NCBI RefSeq assembly: GCF_027409185.1
Contig: NC_084469.1
Location: 29,998,293 to 30,062,292 of the forward strand
Length of the DNA stretch: 64,000 nucleotides
From: Cynocephalus volans
Lineage: Eukaryota; Chordata; Mammalia; Dermoptera; Cynocephalidae
Direction: 5' to 3'
Below are positions 35,195 to 47,221 of this stretch, one piece after another (the stretch's first letter is position 1; each line of letters starts with the position of its first letter). Position numbers and translations under genes: made by a program. The notes beneath the pieces are model-generated. The model saw only the letters and a program-made list of their open reading frames with translations. It had not been told where the DNA came from and ran no database searches.

Positions 35195-36555
35195 ATCTTC
35201 TTTCAGACTGAAGAACTGCCTTTCTTGTAAGCATTTCTTATAAGGGAGAGCTGGTATCGACAAATTCCCTTGGCTTTTCTTTGCTTGGGAAAGACTTTTT
35301 TTCTCTCTCATATTTAAGGTTGGTTTTGCTGCGTACAGAATCCTTGTTTGACAATCTTTTTCCTTCAGTACTTTGCGAGAATCACCCTGTTCTCTCTGGC
35401 CTGTAGGGTTTCTACTGAGGGATCCTCTGAGAAAGAGGTATTGGGCTCTGTTGAATGTTATGTGTTTCTTTTCTCTTGTTGCTTTCAGTATTATTTCTTT
35501 GTCTTTGGTTTTTGTTAATTTGATTATGACATGCCTTGGGAAGTTCCTCTTTGGATTGAATTTGATTGGTGACCTCCGAGCTTCCAGTATGTCCGTTGTC
35601 ATCTTTCTCTATATTTTGGAAAATCTCAGCCATTATTTCCTTAAATATGCTTTTTAGGTGTCTTCCTTTTTCATTTCCTTTGGGTACACCAATTATGCAG
35701 AAGTTATTTTGTTTGAAGGAATTCCATAATTGCTGCAATTCTGTTTCATTTTTTCTTATTCTTTTTTATTTTTCTTTTGTGATTGGATAATGTCTTTTTA
35801 AAAAAATTGGTTATGAATATTCATGAGATACAAAGCGGATTGTCACCCGTTGTGCCCAAGATGTGAAGGCCAGATTCATACTGGCAGCATGCCCATTACA
35901 AAAATTTGAGTTTGTACCCTGTATCTCCCACCCAATTATCCCCATCTTTCCTCCCCCTCCCCATATCCCCCCCACTCCACTTTGCAGCCCAAGCCATGTT
36001 CTCTCCCTCTGCAATAATTTCATATGTTCTATTTCTGGGCTCTCTGATTCTTTCCCCTGTTTGGACAACTCTGCTGTTGAAGCTTTCTATCAAGTTTTTC
36101 AGTTCAGATAAAATATTCTTTATTTCTAGAAATTCTATATGGTTTTTAAAATTGATTACACTCCTTGGTCAAGTTTCTTGTTCTGCGCCTCGATTGTTTT
36201 TCAAATATTATTGAATTTTCTGTCTGTATTTTCTTGTGACTCTCTGAATGTTCCATTAAGAGGGTCATTCTGAATTCTCTGTCAGACGTGTTATAAATCC
36301 ACCCTTTTCCTGGGTCCGTTGCTGATGCGTTGTTGGTTTCCCTTGGTGGTGTCCTATTTCTCTGTTCTTTCTCTGTCTGCGTGTCTTTACATTGATGCCT
36401 GTGCATTTGAGGATATATCTACCTCTTTTAGGCTTTATAGGTGTTCTTTTGTGGTGTTAGACCTTTACTGGTTAATATCAGAAATTTGTCTCTGACGTAT
36501 AATTATTTTCCTGATCATCCTTGGGTTATTCTCTCTTCCCATTGCCTATGGCCCC
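35195..36555 (-). mobile_element. L1 ORF1 and 5' UTR remnant, minus strand
   Basis: ORF1-like sequence in reverse (35200-36400), with a residual frame of 108 codons at 35412-35738 containing FCIIGVPKGNEKGRHLKSIF, an ORF1-typical segment. 5' UTR-like sequence reaches about 36555. It is split by a short insertion at 35792-36013. Confidence 0.75.
35792..36013 (-). mobile_element. 222-bp truncated retrotransposon 3' end
   Basis: The L1 sequence 'gattggataat' at 35781-35791 resumes as 'ataatttcatatg' at 36014. The 222 bases between are foreign and flanked by a short TSD (ataat, 35787-35791 and 36014-36018). On the minus strand it has a G-rich tract (35940-36000), 'gtaatgggcatgctgccag' and an A-rich end. 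It resembles a truncated L1-type 3' UTR I cannot place. Confidence 0.6.
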
Positions 36556-36569
36556 TCCCTCCTATTTGG

Positions 36570-36835
36570 GACCAAGGGAAGATGACAAGTGGCATTGCTG
36601 CCTGGGAGATGAGACAGTAATCTGAATTAATAGTGATTTACTGTATGTTAGCAAGCAATTAGAAGAAAGGAGATCAGATGTGCACATCACAAATAAATGA
36701 TTATGTTTTGCAATAAAGAATATGCTAATTACCCTGATTAGATCATCACACATTGCATGTATATATTGAAATATAACACTGTACCCCATGAATACGTACA
36801 ATTAATATGTTTCAATAAAAAATTAAGAAAAAATT
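36570..36835 (+). mobile_element. L1 3' end, plus strand
   Basis: 'atatgctaattaccctgatta', 'gatcatcacacattgcatg' and 'actgtaccccatgaatacg' followed by an A-rich tail is the classic L1 3' UTR terminus. Opposite in orientation to the L1 segment immediately to its left. Confidence 0.85.
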
Positions 36836-36949
36836 TTACATTGTCCTAATTTTCTTTTGATTTTTGACTGCATGGTATATCATATCCCATTATTTAACTG
36901 TTCTGACTCCTTATATATTTCTTTGATTTTTGTCGTTAAAAAAAAATGG

Positions 36950-37971
36950 ATATTTCTTCAAAATGGCGGTGGCTGTGGCGGTTGGCGCGGAGTAGCTGAG
37001 GTAGAAAAGGCGGCCACTGGGCCTTAGGCAGCTGGGAAACTTGTGGACCTTCCTCTTGCCATCTCTTAAGGGAGGACCGCTGCTGGTGGCTGGTCGTGGG
37101 GGCTGACCACCACTTTGCCCTTGGCAGGAGAGGCTGCCTCATTTACAGGCAACAGCTTTGAAGTGTGGAGCAGGAAAAGAACTGTTTCTTAGCTGCAAAA
37201 GCGAGTCTCTAAACAGGGAACACAGCGTCAGGGCTGCTGTGGATGCAGACAGGATCCCGGAGGCTGGGGCTGTGCTGAAGGCGGCCAGCTGCCCTATTCA
37301 GGATTCAAGGTTTCAGGTCGGCATAAAAGAAGATTCCTGGGAGCGCCCAAGCCACGCCCCGGGACCGAGAAAGCAGCCCGAGGTGGCGGGAACCGAGAAT
37401 GGGGAAGGCGACAAACCAGAGGCAGAGAGAGAGCTGCCTGACCTGGCACAGCCCTGTGAGTGACCTCTGACCCGGCCCTGCTCGGGGGGCTGATGCCCGC
37501 CCGGCTTCCGCCTGCATCACCGGGCCACTCACCATCCCGGGGCTGCCTCCATTCTCTCAGGTGGTGGCAGCTCCGGCCCGGCTCAGCCAAGCCTGTCCTC
37601 CTCGCCCGGCTCGGCTCCTCACTGAGCCTTCCCACTTGTTTGCCCCAGCGTGGGGCTTCCTGGGGCCTGCGGGCTGGCCTCCCCTCCCACTCCCTCTGCG
37701 GTTCTCTGGTGGGGCTGGTGGTGTGGGGCGTCCCCGGCCAGCGTCCAGAGGGCAAGGAAGTATGGGCAGGGCTGACTGTCACTCCACCGCACCCTGGGTT
37801 CCGCCCCCGGTAAACTTCCTGTTACTGGGAGGCAGATACCATCTCTGCGGCCACCAGTTCAGAAAAATACCTAATCGATTTCTGGTTAGGAATAGTGTGG
37901 TTGGAGAGTTCCCAAGTCCGCTTGAACCTGCCGGAGAGTTGACTGCGGGCGGGCACCGGACTTGGTCCGTG

Positions 37972-38014
<43 letters not shown>

Positions 38015-38340
38015 TACAAAGGTGAACCGTGTGCTGCGGGCTCCTCCCCTGAGGAGCTCACGCTCTGGTGTGGGAGATAAGACAAGAACACAAATAACCG
38101 CAATACCAGGAGGAAGGTGATAAGTCCCGAGAAAGATCTACACAGTGCTACAAAGGCACCCAGAGCGACCGGTCATCTGCGCCTAGAAGAAACCTGGTAG
38201 ACTTCCTGGGTGAGGCGGTGCCGAGCAGGGTCTTGAAGGCCCAGCTGATAGACGAGGGTTGGAGAAGACACGTCCCAGCCCAGCCCAGTGCACACAGACC
38301 GGGGAGACGTCTGGCTAGGGAGGCGGAGACTCGACAGAAA
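36950..38340. other. CpG- and GC-rich block, identity unresolved
   Basis: Abrupt change from AT-rich flanks to GC-rich sequence with frequent CpG, densest at about 37330-37800. It begins 'cttcaaaatggcggtggctg' (36957-36976), which could be an L1 5' UTR start. The middle (37440-37830) looks like a CpG island; the right part (38030-38340) looks like old single-copy or repeat sequence ('gaggagctcacgctctgg'). Open frames of 60-160 codons on both strands are expected from the low stop frequency, and none shows a family signature. A promoter/first exon or a 5' fragment of a GC-rich retroelement are both possible. Confidence 0.5.
37974..38013 (+). repeat. Poly(G) tract of 40 bases
   Basis: Uninterrupted G40 immediately after 'cttggtccgtgcc'. 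Exact length may be unreliable, because such tracts are prone to sequencing and assembly error. Confidence 0.9.
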
Positions 38341-38344
38341 CCGC

Positions 38345-38850
38345 AGTTTGAACCAACCTCAGTGTCCATCAACAGACATCTGGAAAAGGAAAGTGTGGTA
38401 TATATACCCAATGGAATACTCTTTGGTCATAAAAAAAGAATGGAATTCTGCCATTCACAGCAACATGGATGAGCTTAGGGAAATTTATGTTAAGTGAAAT
38501 AAGCTAGGCACAGGAAGAGAAATACTGCATGTCCTCACTTATTAGTGAGGACTAATAAATAAATAAATAAATAAATATAGAAAGAAAGAAACATACTACA
38601 ATCACAGTAATTCACTGAACTTTCAAAAGGAGAGAACAGAACTGAGACTACTACAGGTGGGAAAGGGGAGCAGGTGGGGTGTTGTGAGAGTCTGGGAAAG
38701 GGCCACAAAAAATAATTATGCTGTGTAAAGCTGAATATACTAATTATCCTGATTTGAGCATCACATATTGCACACAGGTATGGATATTCAGTACTATAAC
38801 CCATAGATATGTACAATTATGTTTCAAATAAATAAATAATTAAATCTCCT
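38345..38850 (+). mobile_element. 5'-truncated L1, 3' end
   Basis: End of ORF2 ('ggtatatatacccaatggaat', 'gcaacatggatgagctt', 'atgttaagtgaaataagc'), a TAAA-rich run at 38553-38576, a 3' UTR and 'aaataaataaataattaaa' tail. Plus strand, directly at the right edge of the GC-rich block. Confidence 0.9.
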
Positions 38851-40825
38851 TGAAAATAAGTTTTTTCAAGACATTTGTATTTCAGAGATTATTTTATGTC
38901 CTATAGAATGTAATCTTTATTTTCATAAGAGCCGTTCAGGCATGTGAAAGTGATGTTCTCAATTATTACTTAGTGAATCATCTGCATAACACTTTCAAAT
39001 TTGCACCTGCGATTTCTAGAAGTATAATTAGGACTGTACCTGCTTTCTATGTTAGTTGTAAGAGCCTTGGAGTTTAACTCATCTTCCCTTTCTACTTAAA
39101 GGTAATATAGATATCTGACTCCAGTAGACTTCTTTTAACTAAAACTATGAGAATCTGTGTCTTTTTCTATAACATCATACAGATGAGTTCTATGATTTGA
39201 TACAGTGACTTGCACTATTTTTTTAATTCTATAGTGGATAAGTAATTCATAGTAGAATTAACCTACTTAAATCTTATTTCTCTCCTTATAAAGTTGAGGG
39301 AAAAAACAACTTAAGTCCTGTTTATGTAACATGGGAATTAGAAAGTGTCTTTCCTGCATTCCTTCCCAATCTTCGAACTCATGGTCTTTCTTAAATTATT
39401 CAGAGTTGTACAATATAGGTCATTCACACTATTTAAATTTCTGCCAGAAAATTTTATTTTACAAACTATTTCCAGTATTTTCACTTAATTTTGTAAACAT
39501 GTCCCAAAAAAATGACGTTAGTATAGAATTATGAGTTATGACATTTTCCTCTTAGAAGTGTGATAATTTTCTGGAACTGGGGTTGGGAGAAATCTGAAGC
39601 TGATTTGAACTTCTGTTCCTTTTCAGGTTATCTATTATTCTCTGACACTTAAATTTCTATTCTGAAGAAATTTTCCTATCACTAAAATACAGACATCAAT
39701 AAGAGACATGTAAGGATATTTTCATTAATATTCTCCCGAGTAAGTGAGGATTTCAATCTGAACTCAAGTTTTTGACTCACTGTAATATGACTTGTTATTG
39801 TAACTCTAACAGTTGCCTTTGTCCTATTTCTTCTGGTTTCCTTCTGTGGAACGACTAATATTCTTTAGATAGAGTTCCACATTCTCTGCACACTCAACAT
39901 TTCTCTTATATTATTGTTTTAAAATGTTTCTCCTTTTAATCCTCCTTCCAGAAGGACATCTGAATTCTGTCCAACATGTTACTGATTTATTTTCTGAATT
40001 GTCAGTGGGGGCTAAATTGAGAACCCAAATCATTTTTCAGCTCCGCATTCATTCTGTCTGCTATTTTCAAGACATTTTCATTTTCATCTCAATTTCTTTC
40101 AGTTTTACACTATGTCTTATTTTTAATGTATTAAGCACATAAAAACAATTACTTCAGAACTTTTTTGTTCCCTTTCTTAAACTGATTTTAAGTTAAGTTG
40201 TCTCCTAAGGTATTGCTCCTGTACCCTTATTTTGCAAATATATTTCAAAGGTCATTCCTGTTTCCCAAAAGTCATTCAACGAAAAGGGAATTAACCAAGC
40301 CTGCAATTGCCAATGGACAATGACATTTAGCCTCTCTCACCCAAAGAAATACTCCGAAGGTTTTTCAATTTGACGGAAAAGCGGATGGTCAAGATTCCTT
40401 TCATAAGCCAGTGAAAGCTGTAGTCATTGTCCAGAGGAAATATGTGCAAATATTTGAGGGTTAAAGCCTCCTTGTCTGACTGATCTCTTCTATGGCATTC
40501 CACAACATCTTGCCCCAAATGGGTACCCAGAAAATAAAACATGGAAGTACTAAGAGATTCAGAGATGGACACCAAGGCAAAATGTGATTATGAGGAAGAA
40601 AATATTTATCCTGGGATATCATTTTATCTATGTCTGGGAAATCCACATCCTTGATGCTGGAGCATGATATGAACACAGGGCAATTAGGAACAGAGCATAC
40701 TAGGGTGGTGTCACCTGAAACATGTCTAGAGGAAAATGCAATTCAACAAAAGTGATGTCAACATCTGCCATTTGCAGAGTCTGAAAAAGATTTTCGAGAG
40801 TTGTCAAACAATTCCATGACTAGTG
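38851..40825. other. No gene recognised
   Basis: AT-rich, single-copy-looking. A faint resemblance to reverse L1 ORF1 at 39890-40140 is too weak to call. Confidence 0.3.
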
Positions 40826-40829
40826 TGAT

Positions 40830-41080
40830 TGTTAGAAGAATAGCAGTTAACCTTTACTATGTGCTATGTGCTAGCTTTAGTTTTAAGGACTTTTTGGATA
40901 CTAATTCACTGAATCGTCATAAATTTATGCAGATGTTGCTGTTGCTGTTAGTTTCATTACTATTCCTTTTTTGCAAATGAGTAAGTTAAATAAGTGTTCA
41001 AGATCAGGGACAGCCAGTAAGTGGCAGATCCAGGACTCACCTACCCAGACGTCATAGTCTTCATCATCACAGTGACCTCC
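40830..41080 (-). repeat. MIR SINE relic, minus strand
   Basis: 'cctttactatgtgctatgtgc', 'caaatgagtaagttaaataa' and 'cagccagtaagtggcagatcc' follow MIR in reverse. Confidence 0.75.
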
Positions 41081-41084
41081 CTGC

Positions 41085-42030
41085 CACAGGAGATGCTAAA
41101 TCATAGAATTAAGATCACTAATTATAGCTATTATAAAAGTGGCACATACATAAAGTGGACTAGAGAACAGAAACACCTTTTTCATTCTTAAGACTCTAAA
41201 ATATTAGGAGACCTACTATGAGCATGCCATATAAAGGAAAATATAAATCCCCACCCTAATGCTCTTCCAGTCAAATCCTAAGGAAAGGAGGAAATATGCT
41301 TCTTCTTCTCTGCCCCACTTAACACCTGGATGGCTTCAGTGTGGGCTTGAAGAAAGTTCGGGAGCTCCATTGTACCATCGCCTTCCATGTTCCAAGGGGT
41401 GGTTGCAAGTCTGTGCTGAACAGCAGAGGAGAGGGGCCCAGCTTCTAACTCAGATGCTGCAATAAGGCAGCCCAGAGCTTGGACCCTAGAGACACACTCT
41501 CCAAGGAACTCTCACTCAATCTTTCCTCTGGAAAATTACTCTGGGAAACATTACCCCTGAGAGCCCGCTGTTCCCTCAGGACAGAGCTGAAGGAGTGTGT
41601 TGTTGTTTTTCAGCAATCACCCTGATGTTGGTCTGAATGAAGACCTGAGGGAGTCAAGCTAGAGGAAGCGTTATAATCTGGCGAATAATGTCACATTTTC
41701 TCAGTGCTGTGACCCACCTTGTTTCCCTCAAGGAGGAAACTAGACTCCTTATCTCCAAGCTTCATGCAGGACACCTCCTTCTCCCACTTCTGCTCCACAA
41801 TTGGGAAACTCAGGGAGTCCTCTTTCCAAATCATTCCAATGCTGTCTCATCTCTGCCTCAGGAATAGAAGAACAGGAACCCACTCTCCAGCATCCCTGCC
41901 CCCAAAATGAATGCTAGCAGAAGCTTAGACCAGCTGGCTGTAAACTTCCCAGTTGTGGGAGAGGAATGAAGGCCACAGGGCCAGGACCCCGTTTGACAGC
42001 ATGTAAACTGACACCACAGGTAGGGCTTAC
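41085..42030. other. No gene recognised
   Basis: Moderate GC, single-copy-looking. Open frames of about 65 codons show no family. Confidence 0.3.
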
Positions 42031-42034
42031 ACAT

Positions 42035-42255
42035 TAGAAGAAAGTCTTTATGGCAGTGGCATCGAGGGGTAGATAGCCAGCGACTGCACTACACATTGTC
42101 TCCTCCGACCCTCAAAAAACCCCGAGGTAAGTAGATTATTATGTCACTTTATCAGATGAAACAATGGTCGATTGAATTGCCTAAAGTGACACAGAGAAAT
42201 AGTGGCAAAACTAGGACAGAAACATTGGCCTAACTGCAGTACCCAAGTTCTCAAC
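42035..42255 (-). repeat. MIR-like relic, minus strand
   Basis: 'gtcactttatcagatgaaacaatgg' and 'cctaaagtgacacagagaaatagtggcaaaac' (in order) resemble the reverse MIR core. Weak. Confidence 0.5.
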
Positions 42256-42438
42256 ATTATATGGGAAAAAGGCAGAGAGACAGAGAAAGAGAGAACCAGA
42301 GACAGAGAGAGAGAGACAGACAGAGTCTCTTGTGAAAATGCTTCTTCTTGAGCTCTTGTCCGTGAAAACAGAGTCAGACGGCGGTAATTTTAATTTGGTT
42401 ATCCCAGTGTTCAGCTCTTGCCACTTTCTGAAATTTGA

Positions 42439-42440
<2 letters not shown>

Positions 42441-42525
<85 letters not shown>
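42441..42525 (+). repeat. (GT)n microsatellite, about 42 units
   Basis: Uninterrupted GT dinucleotides over 85 bases. Open frames of alternating Cys-Val or Thr-His across it are artefacts. Confidence 0.97.
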
Positions 42526-42526
<1 letters not shown>

Positions 42527-42633
42527 CCGTGCACTGGAACAAGCACACTGTGTTAGAGAGGAGCTACATGGACACCTTCCACACCCACAATCAAAGGTCA
42601 TGGTAACAGGCCCCTTCAGAAAATTATGTTATT

Positions 42634-42735
42634 TCAGCCTGGCAGATTAGCTCACTCTGTTCGAGTGCGGTGTTGATAACACCAAAGCCAAGAGTTCATA
42701 TCCCCATACCAGCCATAGGCCAAAAAAAAAGGTAA
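42634..42735 (+). mobile_element. tRNA-Ile-like SINE (CYN-like), plus strand
   Basis: Body has 'gattagctcactctgttcga' (box A region), 'ggtgttgataacaccaaag' (anticodon arm of tRNA-Ile type), 'agttcatatcc' (decayed box B), 'ccataccagcca' (acceptor-like) and an A9 tail. A probable TSD, agaaaattat, lies at 42619-42628 and 42740-42749. Confidence 0.88.
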
Positions 42736-42749
42736 AGAAAGAAAATTAT

Positions 42750-45095
42750 ATTTTCTCATTGTGAAAGTAGTGATGGACCATCAGGGAGTCTCAAAGCACT
42801 CAGGAGATGTGTCTTCTGCCCTGCTGCTCCTGAGGCCAAGGAGAATATTTGGCATCTTCTGTCCACGAAAAACTATATCAGCACCATCACACTCGTGTGA
42901 CAAGTATCTCAGAGCAGAAACACTTCCCAGGAAGACTTTTGTAGTGAGCAGGTGGGCTTCCTATGCCTCTTGCATTCATGTTGCTGCAACTCCTGGCTCC
43001 TTTCCCTGGGAGTGAAAGGGTCTTCTTATCTTTTCCTACAGGGTTTCAGCAGATATTGTCTTTCCCCTGGTAACCTCCTGACATCCGACACTATGGATCT
43101 CTGTCCTTCAACCCCTTGCTCAGAAACCTGTCTCCTCTAGTTCCCTCTTTGATTTTACAAACAACTTCTCCTTCTCTGATGCTACTTTTCTTATGTTCTT
43201 TAACTCTTTTTTTTATTTTCTCACCTTGTAGTCTCCTTGCACCACATTGTCATTCAAAATATTGCCTTGTTGATCACTGATTTAATGTGTGACCAAATAT
43301 CTAGGTTTACATTATGCAAAAGGTTGCATATATCTGTCACCAGAAAGGGCTAGTGCAACACACAGCCACCACACTAATTCTCAATGCCTGATGAAGAAAT
43401 GATAAAGTCCTTGCCTTGGATCAAAATCCTCCACAATATAAACCCAAACTTCTCTTCAGGCAGATTTCTTCCTACCCCTGGCTGTACTGTACCCTCAGCT
43501 TCCAACGAAGTTATATGTATATTTTTGTCTGAGATTCCCTTTCACTGTCTGAACTCTCTGTCCTGGAGGTTTTCCCCATGAAAAGGAACTTGGACTTCAT
43601 CCATTAGGTGATGGGTAAACAGTGAGGGATTTTAAGGAGATAGACACATCCCATTTGTGTATAATAAATATAATTTTGGGTTCAGCCATTTGTTTCTATA
43701 AAGAAGCTTGGCTGAGAACAGAAGAACAAAGATATTAAATGGGGTGGTCGTTGGAAGGGGTCGTAAGATGGAAAAACACTCATCAAATGACTGAAAGGCT
43801 GTAATGTGCTCGTTAGCTAATGGGAAAGCGCTGATGCTGGGGTAGATACTGGAGAGAGAAACCACTGCAGCTGAGGGAGTCGATGGAGCAATATAGCTGA
43901 GGAGACAGAACAAGGCTGAGTGCACACTGGGTGCAGGTCCACTTTCCTTCTGGGTCTTGTGAGACAAAGAGCAGGAGGAAGCAGGTATGTGGATATAATG
44001 ATCGGGGGAGAATATGGAAGAAATATTCCTTTTCAGTTGAAGTTTCTCAGTGAAGAGCAAAGTGACACTGGGCCACTGGGAGTTTTGATGTAGGGGACTG
44101 TGGTTAGCTTGGGGAAAGTGGCAAAGAATTTGATGGACTTCCATGGATAATGGAGAAAGGATGGTTTGCTAAAGGATGAGAGAGTTCATAGGGAACTGAG
44201 CATTGTGAACTGTCTAGAACGGGGCAGGCTATCTGCATGCAATATAGGTTAAGAGGCTCGAGATCACTACTGGGTCAAAGGGCAGGTGTACATGTAATGA
44301 ACAAGCTCAGGGGCGTAGCACTGGGCAATTAAATGACATTAGCAAACAGTGTTAAAGACAATTCCCACCTGCATCCACTTAGGATGAAGAAAAATACTAA
44401 GTGGATGCAAGTAAAATTTTAAAAGATTCTAACCTGAATCTTTTTCTCTATATCGTCTTTCTCTCTTAGCGTGACATATGGCCCCTGGCTCCCTCTTCCC
44501 AGTGAAAATTCACTTTTACTTACTCTTAATCTCTTCACAAGCAACGCTCTATCTCCTGCCTTCAGTGAAACATGGATTTTTAGCCACACAGATTCATGGC
44601 CACACTCTGAACTCAGCTAACACCAAGCCTTTGAAATCTTTACATTAAATTAAAATGTTTTATTATGATGCTGTTAAAAATCAGAAAGGCAAAGAGCATA
44701 ACATAAGAAAATCTCAGCATCTAGACTTAATAAATGGAACATTATGTCATATTTGCTCCAGATTTTTTGAAGCAACAAATATTACATACACTTGAAACTC
44801 TCTTTTTTTCTCATCCAAAATCTTACTTTTTCTTTTTAACTCCGGAAATAACTATTATTCTAGAATTGTAGTACACACCTATTAATGATTTATACTTTTG
44901 CTAGATATGTGTGTGTTATTTTATGTGTTAATATTTACACACACTGTGTAAATATTGTATATCTTCCAGCAACTGCTTTTTAAAAATTTATTTATTAAAA
45001 ATAATAAATAAATAATTTTAATTAATAAATAATAATTTTATAGATTATTATAATTTTTTAAATTACATATTTTTTTCCTGAGGACCTAAAATTTC
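42750..45095. other. No gene recognised
   Basis: Long single-copy-looking stretch. The largest open frame (43632-44144, minus, 170 codons) has no transmembrane or family pattern I recognise. AT-rich at 44980-45070. Confidence 0.35.
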
Positions 45096-45099
45096 ATGA

Positions 45100-45290
45100 C
45101 TTTTATTATTATAATGATAATAATATTTACCATTTCTTAGTACTAAGTCTTATTATCTCCATAATTTTTCAAAACAATCCTCTGAGGGAGGTATTGTTGT
45201 TATAATCACCCAAGAGCATTGCAATAGTTTTAACTGGCAAAACCTTTGATCTGAAGTCAGGTCTTTCTATCTTTAAGGCACCTTTCTTAA
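45100..45290 (-). repeat. MIR-like relic, low confidence
   Basis: 'tattattataatgataataatatttaccatt' and 'caatcctctgagggaggtattg' follow the 3' part of MIR in reverse. Confidence 0.5.
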
Positions 45291-45611
45291 CCAATGTCTC
45301 TGTAATATCATAACAATTATTTTAATGACTAGCTGAAGAGCTGGACTGAAGAGTTTTTGCAATATCCAGTAGCATTTATAATATCCAATAATACCATTAT
45401 CACATCTATATTAAGAAAAATCCTGTAAGCAACAAATCAATTTTCATCAGCACAGCTTTTAAACCTGAGTTCTTTACTTCTTGGTACATGAGAAGTAACA
45501 ATATCAATTCCTTCAGCACTGTGATAAAGGTGAACTCAAATTAATTCAAGCCATCTAGTTGATATACCTGTGATGTATACAAACACAAAAACAGGTTCAT
45601 ATTAACTTCTT
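45291..45611. other. No gene recognised
   Basis: AT-rich; nothing supported. Confidence 0.3.
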
Positions 45612-46612
45612 TTTTTTCATAAACTTTTAAAAAATTTTTATTTTATTTTGTCAATGTACAATTTGGTTGATTACTGCAGCCCGTTACTGAAACCTCGCTC
45701 CTTCCTCCGTCTCCCCGCTCCCTCCCAACAATGTCATATCTGTTCACTTGTGGTATCAACTTCAAGGAATTGTAATTGTTGTGTCTTCTTCCCCACTCCC
45801 CTTCCCAGGTTATTTGTGTATTTATTTATTTATTTTTAGCTCCCACAAATAAGTGAGAACATGTGGTATTTCTCTTTCTGTGCCTGACTTGTTTCACTTA
45901 ATATAATTCTCTCTAGGTCCATCCACGTTGTTTCAAATTGCAGTATTTCATTCTTTTTTGTAGCAGAGTAGTATTCCATTGTGTAGATGTACCAAATTTT
46001 CCATATCCACTCATCTGATGATGGACATTTGGGCTGGTTCCAACTCTTAGCTATTGTAAAGAGTGCTGCGATGAACATTGGGGAACAGGTATACCTTCAA
46101 CTTCATGATTTCCATTCCTCTGGGTATATTCCCAGCAGTGGGATAGCTGGGTCATATGGTAGATCTATCTGCAATTGTTTGAGGAACCTCCATACCATTT
46201 TCCATAGAGGCTGCACCATTTTGCAGTCCCACCAACAATGTATGAGAGTTCCTTTTTCTCCACAACCTTGCCAGCATTTATCTTTCAGAGTCTTTTGGAT
46301 TTTCGCCATCCTAACTTGGGTGAAATGGAATCTCAGTGTGGTTTTGATTTGCATTTCCCAAATGCTGCGTGATGTTGAGCATTTTTTCATGTGTCTGTTG
46401 GTCATTCGTATATCTTCCTTTGAGAAATGCCTATTTAGCTCTTTTGCCCACTTTTTAATTGGGTTACTTTTTGTTGTTGTAAAGTTGTTTGAGTTCCTTG
46501 TATATTCTGGATATTAATCCTTTGTCAAATGTATATTTTGCAAAATTTTCTCCCATTCTGTTGGTCGTCTTTTAACTCTGTTAATTGTTTCTTTTGCTGT
46601 GAAGAAGCTTTA
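45612..46612 (-). mobile_element. Young 5'-truncated L1, minus strand
   Basis: T-rich tail at 45610-45650, 3' UTR with C-rich tract, then ORF2 3' end in reverse with two open pieces (46078-45836 and 46405-46103). The 46405-46103 piece keeps the zinc-knuckle spacing C-x3-C-x7-H-x4-C. Close in sequence to 17175-18302 and 60491-64000. 5' end near 46612; TSD not clear. Confidence 0.9.
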
Positions 46613-46796
46613 ATATTATATGAGAATGGATTCATTTTAACTGTTGTACAGAACACTTTAACATCAACATGGCACAATTTACTTATCCGTTTCTGAGGTT
46701 TCCTGTATGACAGTATACATCATTGTGAATGTCTGCTTGGACACATGTACCAGAGTTACTCAAAGTTCTAATCTTGAGGTAGAATTACTGAGTCAG

Positions 46797-47221
46797 TGCC
46801 TTTGATTGACTGTCTCCCACCAGAACTTGATTGACTGTCCCCCACCAAAACTTGACCCCCGCATTGTGACAGTGTTAAGAAGGTGGGAAATCCTATTACG
46901 GTAATTGAAAGCTGGGGCTTTGAAAAGGTGATTAGATTGTAGGACCATGACTTAGTGAATGGATTAAAAATGATGGTCATGGGCATGGTTTGGAGAGCTT
47001 TAAAGGAGAATGAACGAGGTTAGTTTCTCTCTCTGCTCCACCACTTTCTGCTATGTGAGACCTTTGCTTTGCTGTAAAGCCACGACCAAGACTCTCACAG
47101 GATGTGTTCCTGGGACTTTGGACTTCCCAGCCTCAGAAACTGTGAGAAATAAATTTCATTTGCTTTATAAATCACCCAGTTCCATGTATTTCATAATAAG
47201 CAACAGTAACGGACTTATACA
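46797..47221 (+). mobile_element. Solo LTR, ERVL-MaLR (MST/MLT1-like)
   Basis: 425-bp LTR with TG...CA ends and a perfect 5-bp TSD, GTCAG, at 46792-46796 and 47222-47226. It carries an AATAAA at 47148-47153 and the 'taaatcacccagt' and 'acggacttatac' 3' segments of the class. The 5' part holds a local ~30-bp duplication ('ttgattgactgtc.cccacca'). Confidence 0.9.

Noticed and set aside
37294-38025. Open frames of 76-162 codons in the CpG-rich block
   Set aside because: GC-rich sequence lacks stops by chance; frames occur on both strands and one runs into the poly(G) tract. No family signature.
42211-42650. Frames encoding alternating Cys-Val or Thr-His
   Set aside because: Translation of the (GT)n microsatellite.
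42634-42735. Possible functional tRNA-Ile gene
   Set aside because: Stems are mismatched, there is an A tail and flanking duplication, so it is a SINE.
43632-44144. 170-codon minus-strand frame
   Set aside because: No recognisable domain, no good start context, no second supporting exon or repeat explanation; probably chance.
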